From DASSBG01 sp965651365 (lineage in GTDB: Bacteria; Pseudomonadota; Gammaproteobacteria; Xanthomonadales; Rhodanobacteraceae): a stretch of 21,727 bases of DNA. The first letter of the stretch is position 1. Every line of letters begins with the position of its first letter. The notes beneath the pieces were generated by a model that saw only the letters and a program-made list of their open reading frames with translations, did no database searches and was not told the DNA's origin. Where the stretch lies: NCBI GenBank assembly GCA_965651365.1, contig CBFGSA010000039.1:1-21727 (forward strand), written 5' to 3'. The position numbers and the translations under genes are program-made. Positions 1 through 7,986 of the stretch are shown one piece after another.

Positions 1-320
1 CGGCCCGCGACCGGATCGTGGTGGTGACCACCGCCGGACACCTGCTGATGTTTTCAGTCGCCGACCTGCCCGAACTCGAACGCGGCAAGGGCAATAAGCT
101 GATCGAGATCCCGAAGAAGAAGCGCGACAGCGGTGAGGAGCGGCTGGTGGGCGTGATGGTGGTGACTGAAGGCGAGGGCGCCGTCACGGTGCGTGCCGGC
201 AAGCGCAAGATGACGCTGAAATGGGCCGATCTGGTCCAATTTGGCGGCAACCGCGCGGCGCGCGGCGGCCTGCTGCCACGCGGCTTGCGCAACGTGGATG
301 CCATCGAAGCCGGCAACTGA
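1..320 (+). CDS. parC: DNA topoisomerase IV subunit A, C-terminal end (partial)
   Basis: This is the last 105 codons of an open frame that enters from the left edge (first full codon at base 3) and ends with TGA at 318-320. ParC is the DNA breakage-reunion subunit of topoisomerase IV, which decatenates daughter chromosomes with ParE. The visible part is the C-terminal beta-pinwheel DNA-wrapping domain: a blade with F-S-V-A-D-L-P-E-L followed by the family's K-G-K-G-N-K-L-I-E-I-P stretch, then A-G-K-R-K-M-T-L-K and a closing L-P-R-G-L-R-N-V-D. These match the end of gammaproteobacterial ParC better than GyrA, which carries an acidic tail after its last blade. The catalytic tyrosine domain is outside the window. 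It converges on the stress-protein gene, with 33 bases between the two stops. Confidence 0.9.
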   Translation, partial: ARDRIVVVTTAGHLLMFSVADLPELERGKGNKLIEIPKKKRDSGEERLVGVMVVTEGEGAVTVRAGKRKMTLKWADLVQFGGNRAARGGLLPRGLRNVDAIEAGN

Positions 321-339
321 CTCCGGCGGGAACCGCGCC

Positions 340-353
340 GGCGGCGCGCCGCC
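340..353. repeat. 14-bp perfect palindrome between convergent stops
   Basis: GGCGGCGCGCCGCC is a perfect inverted repeat filling the end of the 33-base gap between the parC stop and the stop of the convergent stress-protein gene. It could form a short cruciform or help end transcription from both sides, but no T tract follows on either strand, so a terminator role is only a guess. Confidence 0.35.
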
Positions 354-1238
354 TCAGCGCGCCCGCGCGGCGCGCACCATCAGCACATCGCCCGCCGCGC
401 TGTGCATGATGCGCCCGGCGTTGCCGCCCACCAGCATGTGAAATGCCAGCCCGCGGCTGAGGGCACCGATCACCACCAGATCGACGTCATTGGCCAGCCC
501 GTGGTTGCGCAGCATCAGCTCCGGATGGCCGAACTCCACGTGGGTATGGATCTGCTCGCGCAGCGCGGGGCTGATGTCTGCCTCCGCCAGCAGGCTCGCC
601 ATCGCCTCGCGTTCCATGCGCGCCAGGCCGTGCTCGCGCCCGTCCGCCATCAACAGCGACTGATAGGGGATGTCGAGCGCGTGCATCAGCGCGAGGTCGG
701 CACCGCCAAACCAGGTGGCCGCCGCCTCCAATCCGAGACGCGACTCGCGGGTGAAGTCGGTACCGACAAGCACCTTGCGGTAGGCGCCGTGCGGGCGCGC
801 CTTGACCACCAGCAACGACTGCGGCGCGCGGCGCAGCAGCTGCGCGGTGGTGGTGTTGATGGGGCCGACATGGGCGGCCCCGCGCGAGCCGGTGATGATG
901 AGGTCGCAGCCTTCCCGCGTTGCCGTCTGCTCGATGACGGCCGCCGGCTCCCCCGCCGCCACGTGCACCACCAAATCATCCGGTGAAGCGCGCAGGTCAC
1001 ACCGGATCTGGCGCTCCACGAGCTCGGCATCGGCCTTCTCGACGCTCTCGGCGTACCCCGCGGCGGGCCACCACGCGTCGGCGTGGTCCGGGCGTATCGC
1101 GTGCACGACATGCAGCACGGCCTGCCACTGCACGGCCAGCTGCAGCGCGCGATCCAGGGCGCGATCCGAGCGGCTGTCAAGATCGGTTGCCAACAGGATT
1201 TTGCGCGGTGTCTGCACGCCCGAATCCGATTCACGCAC
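354..1238 (-). CDS. Tandem universal stress protein (UspA family, two domains)
   Basis: A cytoplasmic protein of about 294 residues built from two Usp domains (about residues 10-145 and 152-294). This is the layout of UspE-like proteins, which bind ATP or ADP and support survival under starvation, oxidative or ionic stress. Domain 1 starts K-I-L-L-A-T-D-L-D and carries G-S-R-G-A-A-H-V-G, a good match to the nucleotide-binding G-x2-G-x9-G-(S/T) region. Domain 2 starts K-V-L-V-G-T-D-F and carries V-V-I-G-A-L-S-R-G. The start chosen is GTG at 1238-1236, because GGAGG (complement of 1244-1248) lies five bases upstream. The frame stays open to 1298, where an ATG lacks a ribosome site. The gene is divergent from the Mrp operon, so the 253 bases between them probably hold both promoters. 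Substrate and regulation are unknown. Confidence 0.85.
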   Translation of the reverse strand: MRESDSGVQTPRKILLATDLDSRSDRALDRALQLAVQWQAVLHVVHAIRPDHADAWWPAAGYAESVEKADAELVERQIRCDLRASPDDLVVHVAAGEPAAVIEQTATREGCDLIITGSRGAAHVGPINTTTAQLLRRAPQSLLVVKARPHGAYRKVLVGTDFTRESRLGLEAAATWFGGADLALMHALDIPYQSLLMADGREHGLARMEREAMASLLAEADISPALREQIHTHVEFGHPELMLRNHGLANDVDLVVIGALSRGLAFHMLVGGNAGRIMHSAAGDVLMVRAARAR

Positions 1239-1491
1239 GCGAACCTCCGCCTCGACCGATACCCGACCGAGTATCTCAAGATGCCGCGGGAAGCGCAAGC
1301 CGAACGCCCATCATCATCAGCGGCGCTGCCGCGCGGCCACGGCTGCGGCATGGGGCTCGCAAGTGTCACCCTGAAGCTGCATTGCCAGACGCTTTTCGCC
1401 GCCCGATGGCGGCGGCCCTGTACACTCTCACCACCCGCCCCCGCAGCCCGATTGGCGACGAGGGCCGCACTGCCGACGGTTTTCTGTCTTG
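1239..1491. promoter_or_regulatory. Divergent intergenic region, usp / mrp
   Basis: This 253-base region separates the divergent stress-protein and mrp genes and must hold their promoters if no longer transcripts cover them. I see a 7-bp perfect stem with a 4-base loop at 1397-1414 (CGCCGCC / GGCGGCG) and a possible -10-like TACACT at 1421-1426, but no convincing -35 at the right distance. No ribosome site stands out before the mrpA ATG. Regulators cannot be named from the sequence. Confidence 0.3.
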
Positions 1492-4404
1492 ATGTCCGAC
1501 TCCCTGATTGCCATCGCGATCCTGTGCCTGCCGTTTGTGGCCAGCCTGCTGACGCCGCTCCTCGCCGGCGGCCACCGCGCCCGCAGCGTGTGGATGATGA
1601 CCGGCACGGCCGGCGTCGCGCTGATGCTGACGATCCTGCTGTGGCCGGCCATCAGCGCCGGCGCCATCGTGGGCCAATCGTTCGCCTGGGCGCCGATGCT
1701 GGGGCTGGACTTCAGCATCCGCATCGACGGCCTGAGCTGGCTATTCCTGGTGCTGATCACCGGCATCGGCGCGCTGGTAGGCATTTACGCCAATTACTAC
1801 ATGCCGCGCGACTATCCGCTGGTGCGGTTTTATTCGCTGCTGCTGGCGTTCATGGGCTCCATGCTGGGCATCGTGGTGTCCGGCAACCTCGTCCAGATGG
1901 TGTTCTTCTGGGAGTTCACCAGCCTGTTCTCGTTTCTCTTGATCGGGTACTGGCACCAGGGTGAATCGGCGCGTGACGCGGCGCGCACCGCGTTGATCAT
2001 TACCACCGCCGGCGGCTTGTGCCTGCTGGCGGGCGTCCTGCTGCTGGGCCGCATCGTTGGCAGCTACGAGCTGGACGTGATCTTGGCGTCCGGCGATCTG
2101 ATCCGCCACAGCCCCTGGTATCTGCCGACGCTGGCGCTGATCCTGCTCGGCGCGTTCACCAAGAGCGCGCAGTTTCCGTTCCACTTCTGGCTGCCGCAGG
2201 CGATGTCAGCGCCCACCCCGGTGTCGGCGTATCTGCATTCGGCGACCATGGTCAAGGCCGGCATTTTCCTGTTGCTGCGCCTGTGGCCGGTGCTGGCCGG
2301 TACCGACGCCTGGTTCTGGATCGTGGGCGGGGCGGGCGCGGCATCGCTGCTGCTGGGCGCCTGGGCGGCCACCTTCCAGAAGGACCTGAAGGCGGTGCTG
2401 GCCTACTCCACCATCAGCCATCTGGGCCTGATCACCATGATGCTTGGCCTGGGTAGTACGCTGGGCGCGGTGGCCGCGATTTTCCACACCGTCAATCACG
2501 CCACCTTCAAGGCCTCGCTGTTCATGGCGGTCGGCGCGGTGGACAACGAAACCGGCACCCGTGACCTGCGCCAGCTGGGCGGCTTGCGCCGGGTAATGCC
2601 GATTACCGCCACGCTGGCGGTCATCTCCGGCGCGGCCATGGCCGGCGTGCCGCTCCTCAACGGCTTCCTCTCCAAGGAGATGTTTTTCGCCGTCGCCCTC
2701 GGCTCGCACCAGAACCTGGTGCTGGATATCGCCACCGTCGCGCTGGCGGTGCTGGCCGCGGCCCTCGGCGTCACCTACTCCCTGCGTCTCGTGGGCGGGG
2801 CCTTCTTCGGCCCGGCCCGACACGATTATCCGCGCCAGCCGCACGAGCCGCCGCGCTGGATGCGCTTTCCGATCGGCTTCCTGGCGTTGGCGTGTCTAGC
2901 GGTGGGCATTATCCCCGCGCGCTCGATCGGTGCCGCGCTGCACGCCGCGGCGCGCGCCGTGCTGGGCCCGCAAATGCCCGATTACAGCCTGCAAATCTGG
3001 CACGGGCCGAGTACGCCGCTCGTGATGAGCGTGCTGGCGTTTGCCATCGGTTGCGCGTTCTACGTGTGGCACCGCAAGCAGTTCAATCGGCATCCCGGCA
3101 CGCCGGTGCTGGGATGGGTGAGCGCGAAGGGCGTGTTCGAGCGCGCGCTGGTTTTGATGACCGCCACTTTGCCCGCCTGGCAGCGCCGGGTGTTTCCCGC
3201 GCGCAGGCTGCAGGTGCAGCTGCTGTTGATCGTGCTGGCCGCCGGCGCGCTCGTGACGCTGGCCGTGTTCCAGGCCGGCGGCAGCGCCGGCAGCATGGCG
3301 CCCAGTCGCGTGGACCCCGCGTTTGCCCTTTTGTGGCTGCTCGGCGGCGCGTGCGCGGTGGGCGCGGCCGTGCAGGCCAAGTTTCACCGCTTGGCGGCGC
3401 TGGTCCTGACCGGTGGGGCGGGCCTGGTGCTGTGCATCAGCTTTTTGTGGCTGTCGGCGCCGGATCTCGCCGCCACCCAGCTCTTGGTCGAGTCGGTGAC
3501 CACGGTGCTCATCCTGTTGGGTCTGCGCTGGCTACCCAAGCGTATCGAGCAACCCGCCCCGGCCAGCCGCCGGGTACGCTATCGGCGCCGCCGTGATCTG
3601 CTGATCGCCGGGGGCACCGGGGCCGGCGTGGCGTGGTTGGCCTGGTCGGTGATGTTGCACCCGGTCTCCGACTCGGTGGCGCGCTTTTTTCTCGCCCAGG
3701 CGGTGCCCGGCGCGGGCGGGCGCAACGTGGTGAACGTGATTCTGGTGGACTTTCGCGCGCTCGATACGCTCGGCGAAATTACCGTGCTGGCGGTCGTCGC
3801 CTTGACGGTATTCGCCCTGCTGCGACGCTTTCGCCCGGCCGCCGAGAGCATCGGCATGCCCAGCCAGCAGCGCCATTTTCAGCAATCCGTGGCGGCACAA
3901 GCCGCCAAGCCCGAAGCGGTACCCGACTATCTCGCCATTCCCAGCCTGATCATCACCCTGATGGCGCCGGTGATCGCGCTGTTCGGGCTGCATCTGTTTT
4001 TGCGCGGCCACGACCTCCCCGGCGGCGGCTTCGTGGCCGGCATCACCTTGACCCTGGCGATGATCGTGCTGTACATGGCCGGCGGCGCACGCTGGGTGGA
4101 AAGCCGCTTGCGGGTGGCGCCGGTGCGCTGGATCGCCTTTGGCCTGCTGCTGGCGCTGGCAACCGGCCTCGGGGCCATGGCCACCGGACATCCGTTCCTG
4201 ACCTCGCACAACGCGCATGTGGAGGTACCGCTGTGGGGCCCGCTGGCGCTGCACAGCGCCATGCTCTTTGACCTTGGCGTGTTCGCGGTGGTGATTGGTG
4301 CCAGCTCGCTGATCCTCATCGTGCTGGCCCACCAGGGGCTGCGGCGCCCGAGCGTCGCGGTCGGCGCGCCCACCGACGCAGGCCGGGGCAAGACATGGAA
4401 CTGA
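1492..4404 (+). CDS. mrpA: Mrp cation/H+ antiporter subunit A with fused MrpB domain
   Basis: The largest subunit (970 aa) of a Mrp (also Mnh, Sha, Pha) secondary antiporter, a hetero-oligomeric membrane complex that exchanges cytoplasmic Na+ or K+ for protons. The N-terminal half is homologous to complex I NuoL. It has many membrane segments, the TM5 motif F-F-W-E-F-T-S with its key glutamate at residue 141, and F-T-K-S-A-Q-F-P-F-H-F-W-L-P with the conserved lysine at 224 and nearby histidine. The last 150 residues (from about 815) carry an MnhB domain, including L-R-G-H-D-L-P-G-G-G-F-V-A-G. The subunit is therefore the A-B fusion that defines group-2 mrp operons, and no separate mrpB is present. 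ATG at 1492 is preferred to the adjoining TTG at 1489. Its end overlaps mrpC by 10 bases. Confidence 0.95.
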   Translation: MSDSLIAIAILCLPFVASLLTPLLAGGHRARSVWMMTGTAGVALMLTILLWPAISAGAIVGQSFAWAPMLGLDFSIRIDGLSWLFLVLITGIGALVGIYANYYMPRDYPLVRFYSLLLAFMGSMLGIVVSGNLVQMVFFWEFTSLFSFLLIGYWHQGESARDAARTALIITTAGGLCLLAGVLLLGRIVGSYELDVILASGDLIRHSPWYLPTLALILLGAFTKSAQFPFHFWLPQAMSAPTPVSAYLHSATMVKAGIFLLLRLWPVLAGTDAWFWIVGGAGAASLLLGAWAATFQKDLKAVLAYSTISHLGLITMMLGLGSTLGAVAAIFHTVNHATFKASLFMAVGAVDNETGTRDLRQLGGLRRVMPITATLAVISGAAMAGVPLLNGFLSKEMFFAVALGSHQNLVLDIATVALAVLAAALGVTYSLRLVGGAFFGPARHDYPRQPHEPPRWMRFPIGFLALACLAVGIIPARSIGAALHAAARAVLGPQMPDYSLQIWHGPSTPLVMSVLAFAIGCAFYVWHRKQFNRHPGTPVLGWVSAKGVFERALVLMTATLPAWQRRVFPARRLQVQLLLIVLAAGALVTLAVFQAGGSAGSMAPSRVDPAFALLWLLGGACAVGAAVQAKFHRLAALVLTGGAGLVLCISFLWLSAPDLAATQLLVESVTTVLILLGLRWLPKRIEQPAPASRRVRYRRRRDLLIAGGTGAGVAWLAWSVMLHPVSDSVARFFLAQAVPGAGGRNVVNVILVDFRALDTLGEITVLAVVALTVFALLRRFRPAAESIGMPSQQRHFQQSVAAQAAKPEAVPDYLAIPSLIITLMAPVIALFGLHLFLRGHDLPGGGFVAGITLTLAMIVLYMAGGARWVESRLRVAPVRWIAFGLLLALATGLGAMATGHPFLTSHNAHVEVPLWGPLALHSAMLFDLGVFAVVIGASSLILIVLAHQGLRRPSVAVGAPTDAGRGKTWN

Positions 4405-4736
4405 CCCTCGCGCTCGCCATCGGTGTACTCATCGGCTCGGGCGTGTGGCTGGTGTTGCGGCCGCGCAGCTTCCAGGTAATTCTCGGCCTGACGCTGATTT
4501 CCTACGCCGTCAACCTGTTCATTTTCGCGGTCGGCGGCCTGCGCACCGGCGCCGATCCGATCCTGCAACAGGGATTGACCGATGCCGCGCACTACACCGA
4601 TTCGGTGCCGCAGGCGCTGGTGCTGACCGCGATCGTCATCGGCTTTGCCACCACCGCGCTGTTTCTGGTGGTGTTGCTGACCTCGCGCGGATTGACCGGC
4701 AACGACCACGTGGACGGCGAGGACAGCACGCCATGA
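4395..4736 (+). CDS. mrpC: Mrp antiporter subunit C (NuoK-like)
   Basis: A 113-residue hydrophobic protein with three predicted membrane segments, homologous to complex I subunit NuoK and of normal length for MrpC. Family features visible are G-V-W-L-V-L-R-P-R-S-F-Q-V-I-L-G-L at about 15-31, the segment S-Y-A-V-N-L-F-I-F, and the stretch D-S-V-P-Q-A-L-V-L-T-A-I-V-I-G-F-A at about 71-87, which is nearly invariant in MrpC. It sits with MrpA and MrpD in the antiporter core. The start ATG lies inside the end of mrpA, and its TGA shares bases with the mrpD ATG (ATGA at 4733-4736), which indicates translational coupling on both sides. Confidence 0.93.
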   Translation: MELTLALAIGVLIGSGVWLVLRPRSFQVILGLTLISYAVNLFIFAVGGLRTGADPILQQGLTDAAHYTDSVPQALVLTAIVIGFATTALFLVVLLTSRGLTGNDHVDGEDSTP

Positions 4737-6313
4737 CGGCGCATCTGGCCATCGCGCCGATCCTCATTCCGCTGTTGATTGCCGCCCTGCAGCTGCTCGC
4801 GGGCACCCGCCGGCGCCGGCTCCAGGCGCTGCTGAGCGTGCTCTCGTGCGTCGCGCTGGTGGCCGTCGCCGTGGCGCTCGTGATCGGCGTATCCGGCCAG
4901 GATTCGGGCGCCGGCATGCTGGTCTACAATCTCGGCAACTGGCCGACCCACTTCGCCATCGTGCTGGTGGTCGATCGACTTTCGGCATTGATGCTGCTGC
5001 TGACCTCGGTGCTGGCGCTGGCCGTGATGCCCTTCGCGCTGGGGCGCTGGAAATACCAGGGCGTGTTTTTCCAGCCGCTCGTGCAGTGCCTGCTGCTTGG
5101 CTTCAACGGCGCGTTTCTCACCGGCGACCTGTTCAACCTGTTCGTGTTTTTCGAGGTGCTGCTGGCCTCGTCCTACGGACTGGCCCTGCACGGATCGGGG
5201 CTGCGCCGGGTCAGCGCCAGCCTGCATTACATCGTCGTCAACCTGTTGGCCTCGATGCTGTTCCTGATCGGCGTGGCCTTGATCTACGGGGTGACCGGCA
5301 GCCTCAACATGGCGGTTTTGGCGGACAAGATCCCGCAGCTTGAGGGCAGTACCCGCGCCTTGCTGCACGCCGGCGCGGCGCTGCTGGGGATGGCGTTTCT
5401 GGTCAAGGCGGCGATCTGGCCGCTGGGCTTCTGGCTGCCGCGCACCTATGCCGCGGTCACCCCACCGGTGGCCGCGCTGTTCGCGATGATGACCAAGCTG
5501 GGCATTTACGTGGTGTTGCGCCTGAGCCTTCTGTGGTTTGGCGCCGGTGCCGGCGCCGCTTCGGCACACTTCGGCTCCACGGTGCTGCTGTGGGCCGGCA
5601 TCATCACCCTCGTCAGCGGCACGGTCGGCCTGCTTGGCGCTCGCGAACTCGGCCGCCTGGCCGGCTACAGCGTCTTGGTATCCTCGGGCACGCTGCTGGG
5701 CGCCATCGCCCTGCAGCAACCGGCCGTCACCGCCGGCGCGCTGGCGTACCTCGTGATTTCGGTACTCGGCATCGCCGCGCTGTTCCTGCTCGACGGCCTG
5801 GTGGCGCCACGCGAGGAGGATGAGGACGTGGAACAGCTGGAGCCGTACGATCCGGTGGGCGACGCCTTGTTCACCGAGGAGGATGAAACCCGCGTCGAAC
5901 GGCCGGCACCCATCACCATCCTGGCCGCGTGCTTTCTCGCCTGCGGCCTGCTGCTGGCCGGCCTGCCGCCGCTGTCCGGGTTTGTTGCCAAGTTCGCGCT
6001 GCTGGCGCCGATGCTGGACGCCGGGCCCGGCGCGCGGCTCCTGTTCGCGCTGGTGATCGTGGCCGGCCTGGGTACGGTCATCGCCATGGGCCGCGCCGGC
6101 ATCCAGATCTTCTGGGCCGATCGGGATTGGGCCTTTCCGCCGGTGCGCGCCAGCGAAACCGCCTCGGTCATCGCCCTGCTCGGCCTGTGCCTGGTATTCA
6201 CCTTCGTGGTGGCCGCGCCGTGGCGCTACCTGGACGCCACCGCGCGCCAGGCGCACAGCCCGACCCGGTACATCCACGCGGTGCTGCCCGCCGGCGCGGA
6301 GCGCGGTCGATGA
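4733..6313 (+). CDS. mrpD: Mrp antiporter subunit D (NuoN/NuoM-like)
   Basis: A 526-residue polytopic membrane protein, the second large antiporter-like subunit, homologous to NuoM/NuoN. The proton-conducting transporter domain covers roughly residues 105-415. It includes L-F-V-F-F-E-V-L-L-A-S-S-Y-G-L with the conserved TM5 glutamate at 141, and L-V-K-A-A-I-W-P-L-G-F-W-L-P with the conserved lysine at 225. An acidic cytoplasmic loop (about 362-390, rich in E and D) precedes the last membrane segments with P-P-L-S-G-F-V-A-K-F-A-L-L, usual in MrpD. The frame is open far upstream, but the ATG at 4733 overlaps the mrpC stop and gives the family's normal N-terminus, so it is the start. The stop overlaps the mrpE ATG. 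Confidence 0.95.
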   Translation: MTAHLAIAPILIPLLIAALQLLAGTRRRRLQALLSVLSCVALVAVAVALVIGVSGQDSGAGMLVYNLGNWPTHFAIVLVVDRLSALMLLLTSVLALAVMPFALGRWKYQGVFFQPLVQCLLLGFNGAFLTGDLFNLFVFFEVLLASSYGLALHGSGLRRVSASLHYIVVNLLASMLFLIGVALIYGVTGSLNMAVLADKIPQLEGSTRALLHAGAALLGMAFLVKAAIWPLGFWLPRTYAAVTPPVAALFAMMTKLGIYVVLRLSLLWFGAGAGAASAHFGSTVLLWAGIITLVSGTVGLLGARELGRLAGYSVLVSSGTLLGAIALQQPAVTAGALAYLVISVLGIAALFLLDGLVAPREEDEDVEQLEPYDPVGDALFTEEDETRVERPAPITILAACFLACGLLLAGLPPLSGFVAKFALLAPMLDAGPGARLLFALVIVAGLGTVIAMGRAGIQIFWADRDWAFPPVRASETASVIALLGLCLVFTFVVAAPWRYLDATARQAHSPTRYIHAVLPAGAERGR

Positions 6314-6795
6314 GGCGCTGGTTTCCGCATCCGCTGATGAGCGCTTTCCTGGCCCTGGCATGGCTGCTGTTGCAGCGCAGCGTGGCACCGGCCGATGTCG
6401 TCACCGGGTTGATTCTGGGCACGGGCCTGGCGCTCGCATTCGACCGTCTCGGCGCGTCGGCGGTGCGCGTGCGCCGGCCCGGCACGCTGCTGCGCCTCGG
6501 CGGGCGCGTGCTGCTCGACATCGCCCGCTCCAACCTGGCCGTGGCGGCCATCATCGTGCTGAACCGGCGCCCGGTGTCGTCCGGGTTCGTGCGCATTCCG
6601 CTGCAGCTCACCGACCCGTATGCGCTGGCCATGCTGGCCTGCATCATCACCGCGACCCCCGGCACCATCTGGGTCAGCCACGATTCGACGCAGCGCGTGC
6701 TGGTGATCCACGTGCTCGACCTGATCGACGAGGCCAGCTGGATTCGAACCATCAAGCAGCGCTACGAACAACCTTTGCTGGAGATTTTCCGGTGA
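6310..6795 (+). CDS. mrpE: Mrp antiporter subunit E
   Basis: A 161-residue protein of the MnhE family, needed for assembly and stability of the Mrp complex. It has two N-terminal membrane segments (about residues 10-46) and then a cytoplasmic part. Family hallmarks are L-L-D-I-A-R-S-N-L-A-V-A, the R-P-V-S-S-G-F-V-R-I-P-L segment, the S-xx-T-P-G-T-type stretch I-I-T-A-T-P-G-T-I-W-V, and H-V-L-D-L-I-D. The ATG lies within the mrpD stop (ATGA). The end overlaps the mrpF GTG start (GTGA at 6792-6795). Confidence 0.93.
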   Translation: MRRWFPHPLMSAFLALAWLLLQRSVAPADVVTGLILGTGLALAFDRLGASAVRVRRPGTLLRLGGRVLLDIARSNLAVAAIIVLNRRPVSSGFVRIPLQLTDPYALAMLACIITATPGTIWVSHDSTQRVLVIHVLDLIDEASWIRTIKQRYEQPLLEIFR

Positions 6796-7073
6796 TCCAT
6801 ACGCTGGCCGCCGCGGCCGTCGCGGCCGCACAAATCCTGCTGTTGCTGGCCATGGGCGTGGCCATCGTGCGGCTGGCGCGTGGCCCGCGCGCGCAAGACC
6901 GCGTGCTGGCCCTGGATGCCCTGTATCTGGACGCCATGTTGCTGCTCTTGACGCTCGGCATCCGCGCCGGCAGCACCCATTACATCGAAGCCGGGTTGAT
7001 CATCGCCCTGCTTGGCTTCGTCGGCACCGCCGCATTTGCCAAGTTCCTGATGCGTGGCGAGGTGATCGAATGA
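6792..7073 (+). CDS. mrpF: Mrp antiporter subunit F
   Basis: A 93-residue protein with three membrane segments, matching MnhF in length and pattern: an initial hydrophobic helix, R-L-A-R-G-P-R-A-Q-D-R-V-L-A-L-D-A-L (the conserved R-G-P-x-x-x-D-R-V-x-A-x-D signature), and a final pair of helices ending in a basic tail. It belongs to the small-subunit part of the Mrp complex. The start is GTG, the only non-ATG start in this operon, and it overlaps the mrpE stop by four bases. That could lower its translation relative to its neighbours. The stop overlaps the mrpG ATG. Confidence 0.92.
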   Translation: MIHTLAAAAVAAAQILLLLAMGVAIVRLARGPRAQDRVLALDALYLDAMLLLLTLGIRAGSTHYIEAGLIIALLGFVGTAAFAKFLMRGEVIE

Positions 7074-7453
7074 ATTTCCTCGACAGCCTGCCGCCGTGGG
7101 CGGCCGCACTGGTCGGCGCGCTGGCGCTGGCGAGCGCCGTGCTGGTGTTGGTTGGCGCACTCGGCCTGCTGCGCCTGGGCAGCTTCTACAAGCGCGTCCA
7201 CGCGCCCACCCTCGGCACCACCTTCGGCACCTATCTGATGCTGGCGGCCACGCTGGCGTTCTTCCATTTCGGTCCGGGCCTTGCCGTGCCCCACGTGCTG
7301 TTGATCGGCGCCTGCGTGGTCGTCACCGCCCCCATCAGCCTGATGCTGCTGGTGCGCGCGGCGCTGGCGCGCGACCGCAAGGAAGGCGTGGCCGGGGTGG
7401 AGCCGGTAGTCGCGCCAACGGATCAGGCAGGCGACGCGCGCGACAGCGATTGA
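7070..7453 (+). CDS. mrpG: Mrp antiporter subunit G
   Basis: A 127-residue MnhG/PhaG-family membrane protein and the last gene of the operon. It shows three membrane segments and the family segment L-R-L-G-S-F-Y-K-R-V-H-A-P-T-L-G-T-T at about residues 34-51, with conserved R, H-A-P and T residues. The C-terminal 25 residues are hydrophilic and not conserved in type. ATG at 7070 overlaps the mrpF stop. The gene converges on the Nudix gene, and a GC-rich stem in the 37-base gap may end transcription. Confidence 0.92.
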   Translation: MNFLDSLPPWAAALVGALALASAVLVLVGALGLLRLGSFYKRVHAPTLGTTFGTYLMLAATLAFFHFGPGLAVPHVLLIGACVVVTAPISLMLLVRAALARDRKEGVAGVEPVVAPTDQAGDARDSD

Positions 7454-7463
7454 GCCGGTCGCA

Positions 7464-7488
7464 GCCGGCGCTTCACCAGCCCGCCGGC
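7464..7488. terminator. GC-rich stem between convergent mrpG and Nudix genes
   Basis: GCCGGCG at 7464-7470 pairs perfectly with CGCCGGC at 7482-7488 across an 11-base loop. It sits in the short gap between two convergent genes, where a bidirectional terminator would be expected. There is no T tract on either side, so it may instead be Rho-assisted or have no such role. Confidence 0.35.
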
Positions 7489-7490
7489 GC

Positions 7491-7979
7491 CTACAGCCGC
7501 GTGTAGTTCCAGCTCACCAAACGGCCGTCGCGGTAGGGCATGACGCCGTGGAAGGGCCGCGGGTCGGCGTCGAACACCAGTGGCAGGAAGTGGCGGTCGC
7601 CTTCCCACAGCGGCAGTTCCAGCAGGCGCTCGCGGTCGACCCATTCCAGCGTGCCTTCGTGATTGCCGCCGTGCGATTCGCCGTCGAAGCTGTCGATGAC
7701 GAAGACGAAGCCCAGCCAATCCTCGCCATGCTTGCCGAAGCCCGGCCAACTGATCGTACCGCGCAAGCGCATGTCGAGACATTCGATACCGGCCTCCTCG
7801 CGAATTTCGCGGCGCATGCACGCAGCAATGTCCTCGTCCGCTTCCAGCTTGCCGCCCAGGCCGTTGTATTTGCCCAGGTGGTGATCGTTCTCGCGCGCAT
7901 TGCGGTGAATCATCAACACCTTCCGCCGGTCGGGGGACAGGACATAGCCAAGGGTGGCAACAATAGGTGTGTAAGGCAT
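7491..7979 (-). CDS. Nudix hydrolase (MutT / 8-oxo-dGTP diphosphatase-like)
   Basis: A 162-residue cytoplasmic Nudix protein that hydrolyses a nucleoside diphosphate linked to another group. The complete Nudix box lies at residues 43-65: G43, E49, R57-E58-I59, E61-E62, G64-I65, with spacing G-x5-E-x7-R-E-U-x-E-E-x-G-U and no missing metal ligand. The N-terminus (P-Y-T-P-I-V-A-T-L-G-Y-V-L) and the residues before the box (H-H-L-G-K-Y-N-G-L-G) resemble MutT-like 8-oxo-dGTP diphosphatases, so sanitising oxidised nucleotides is the best guess for its substrate. ATG at 7979 starts 7 bases after the stop of the upstream secreted-protein gene, so the two are probably co-transcribed. No strong ribosome site is visible. 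Confidence 0.88.
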   Translation of the reverse strand: MPYTPIVATLGYVLSPDRRKVLMIHRNARENDHHLGKYNGLGGKLEADEDIAACMRREIREEAGIECLDMRLRGTISWPGFGKHGEDWLGFVFVIDSFDGESHGGNHEGTLEWVDRERLLELPLWEGDRHFLPLVFDADPRPFHGVMPYRDGRLVSWNYTRL

Positions 7980-7986
7980 GAGTGGA

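Noticed and set aside
1397..1414. Terminator before mrpA
   Set aside because: The stem is perfect but no T run follows it on either strand, and it lies where a promoter is expected.
4592..6388. Long minus-strand open frame (598 codons) opposite mrpD
   Set aside because: It is Gln/His/Arg-rich with no domain or membrane pattern. It mirrors the codon bias of mrpD.
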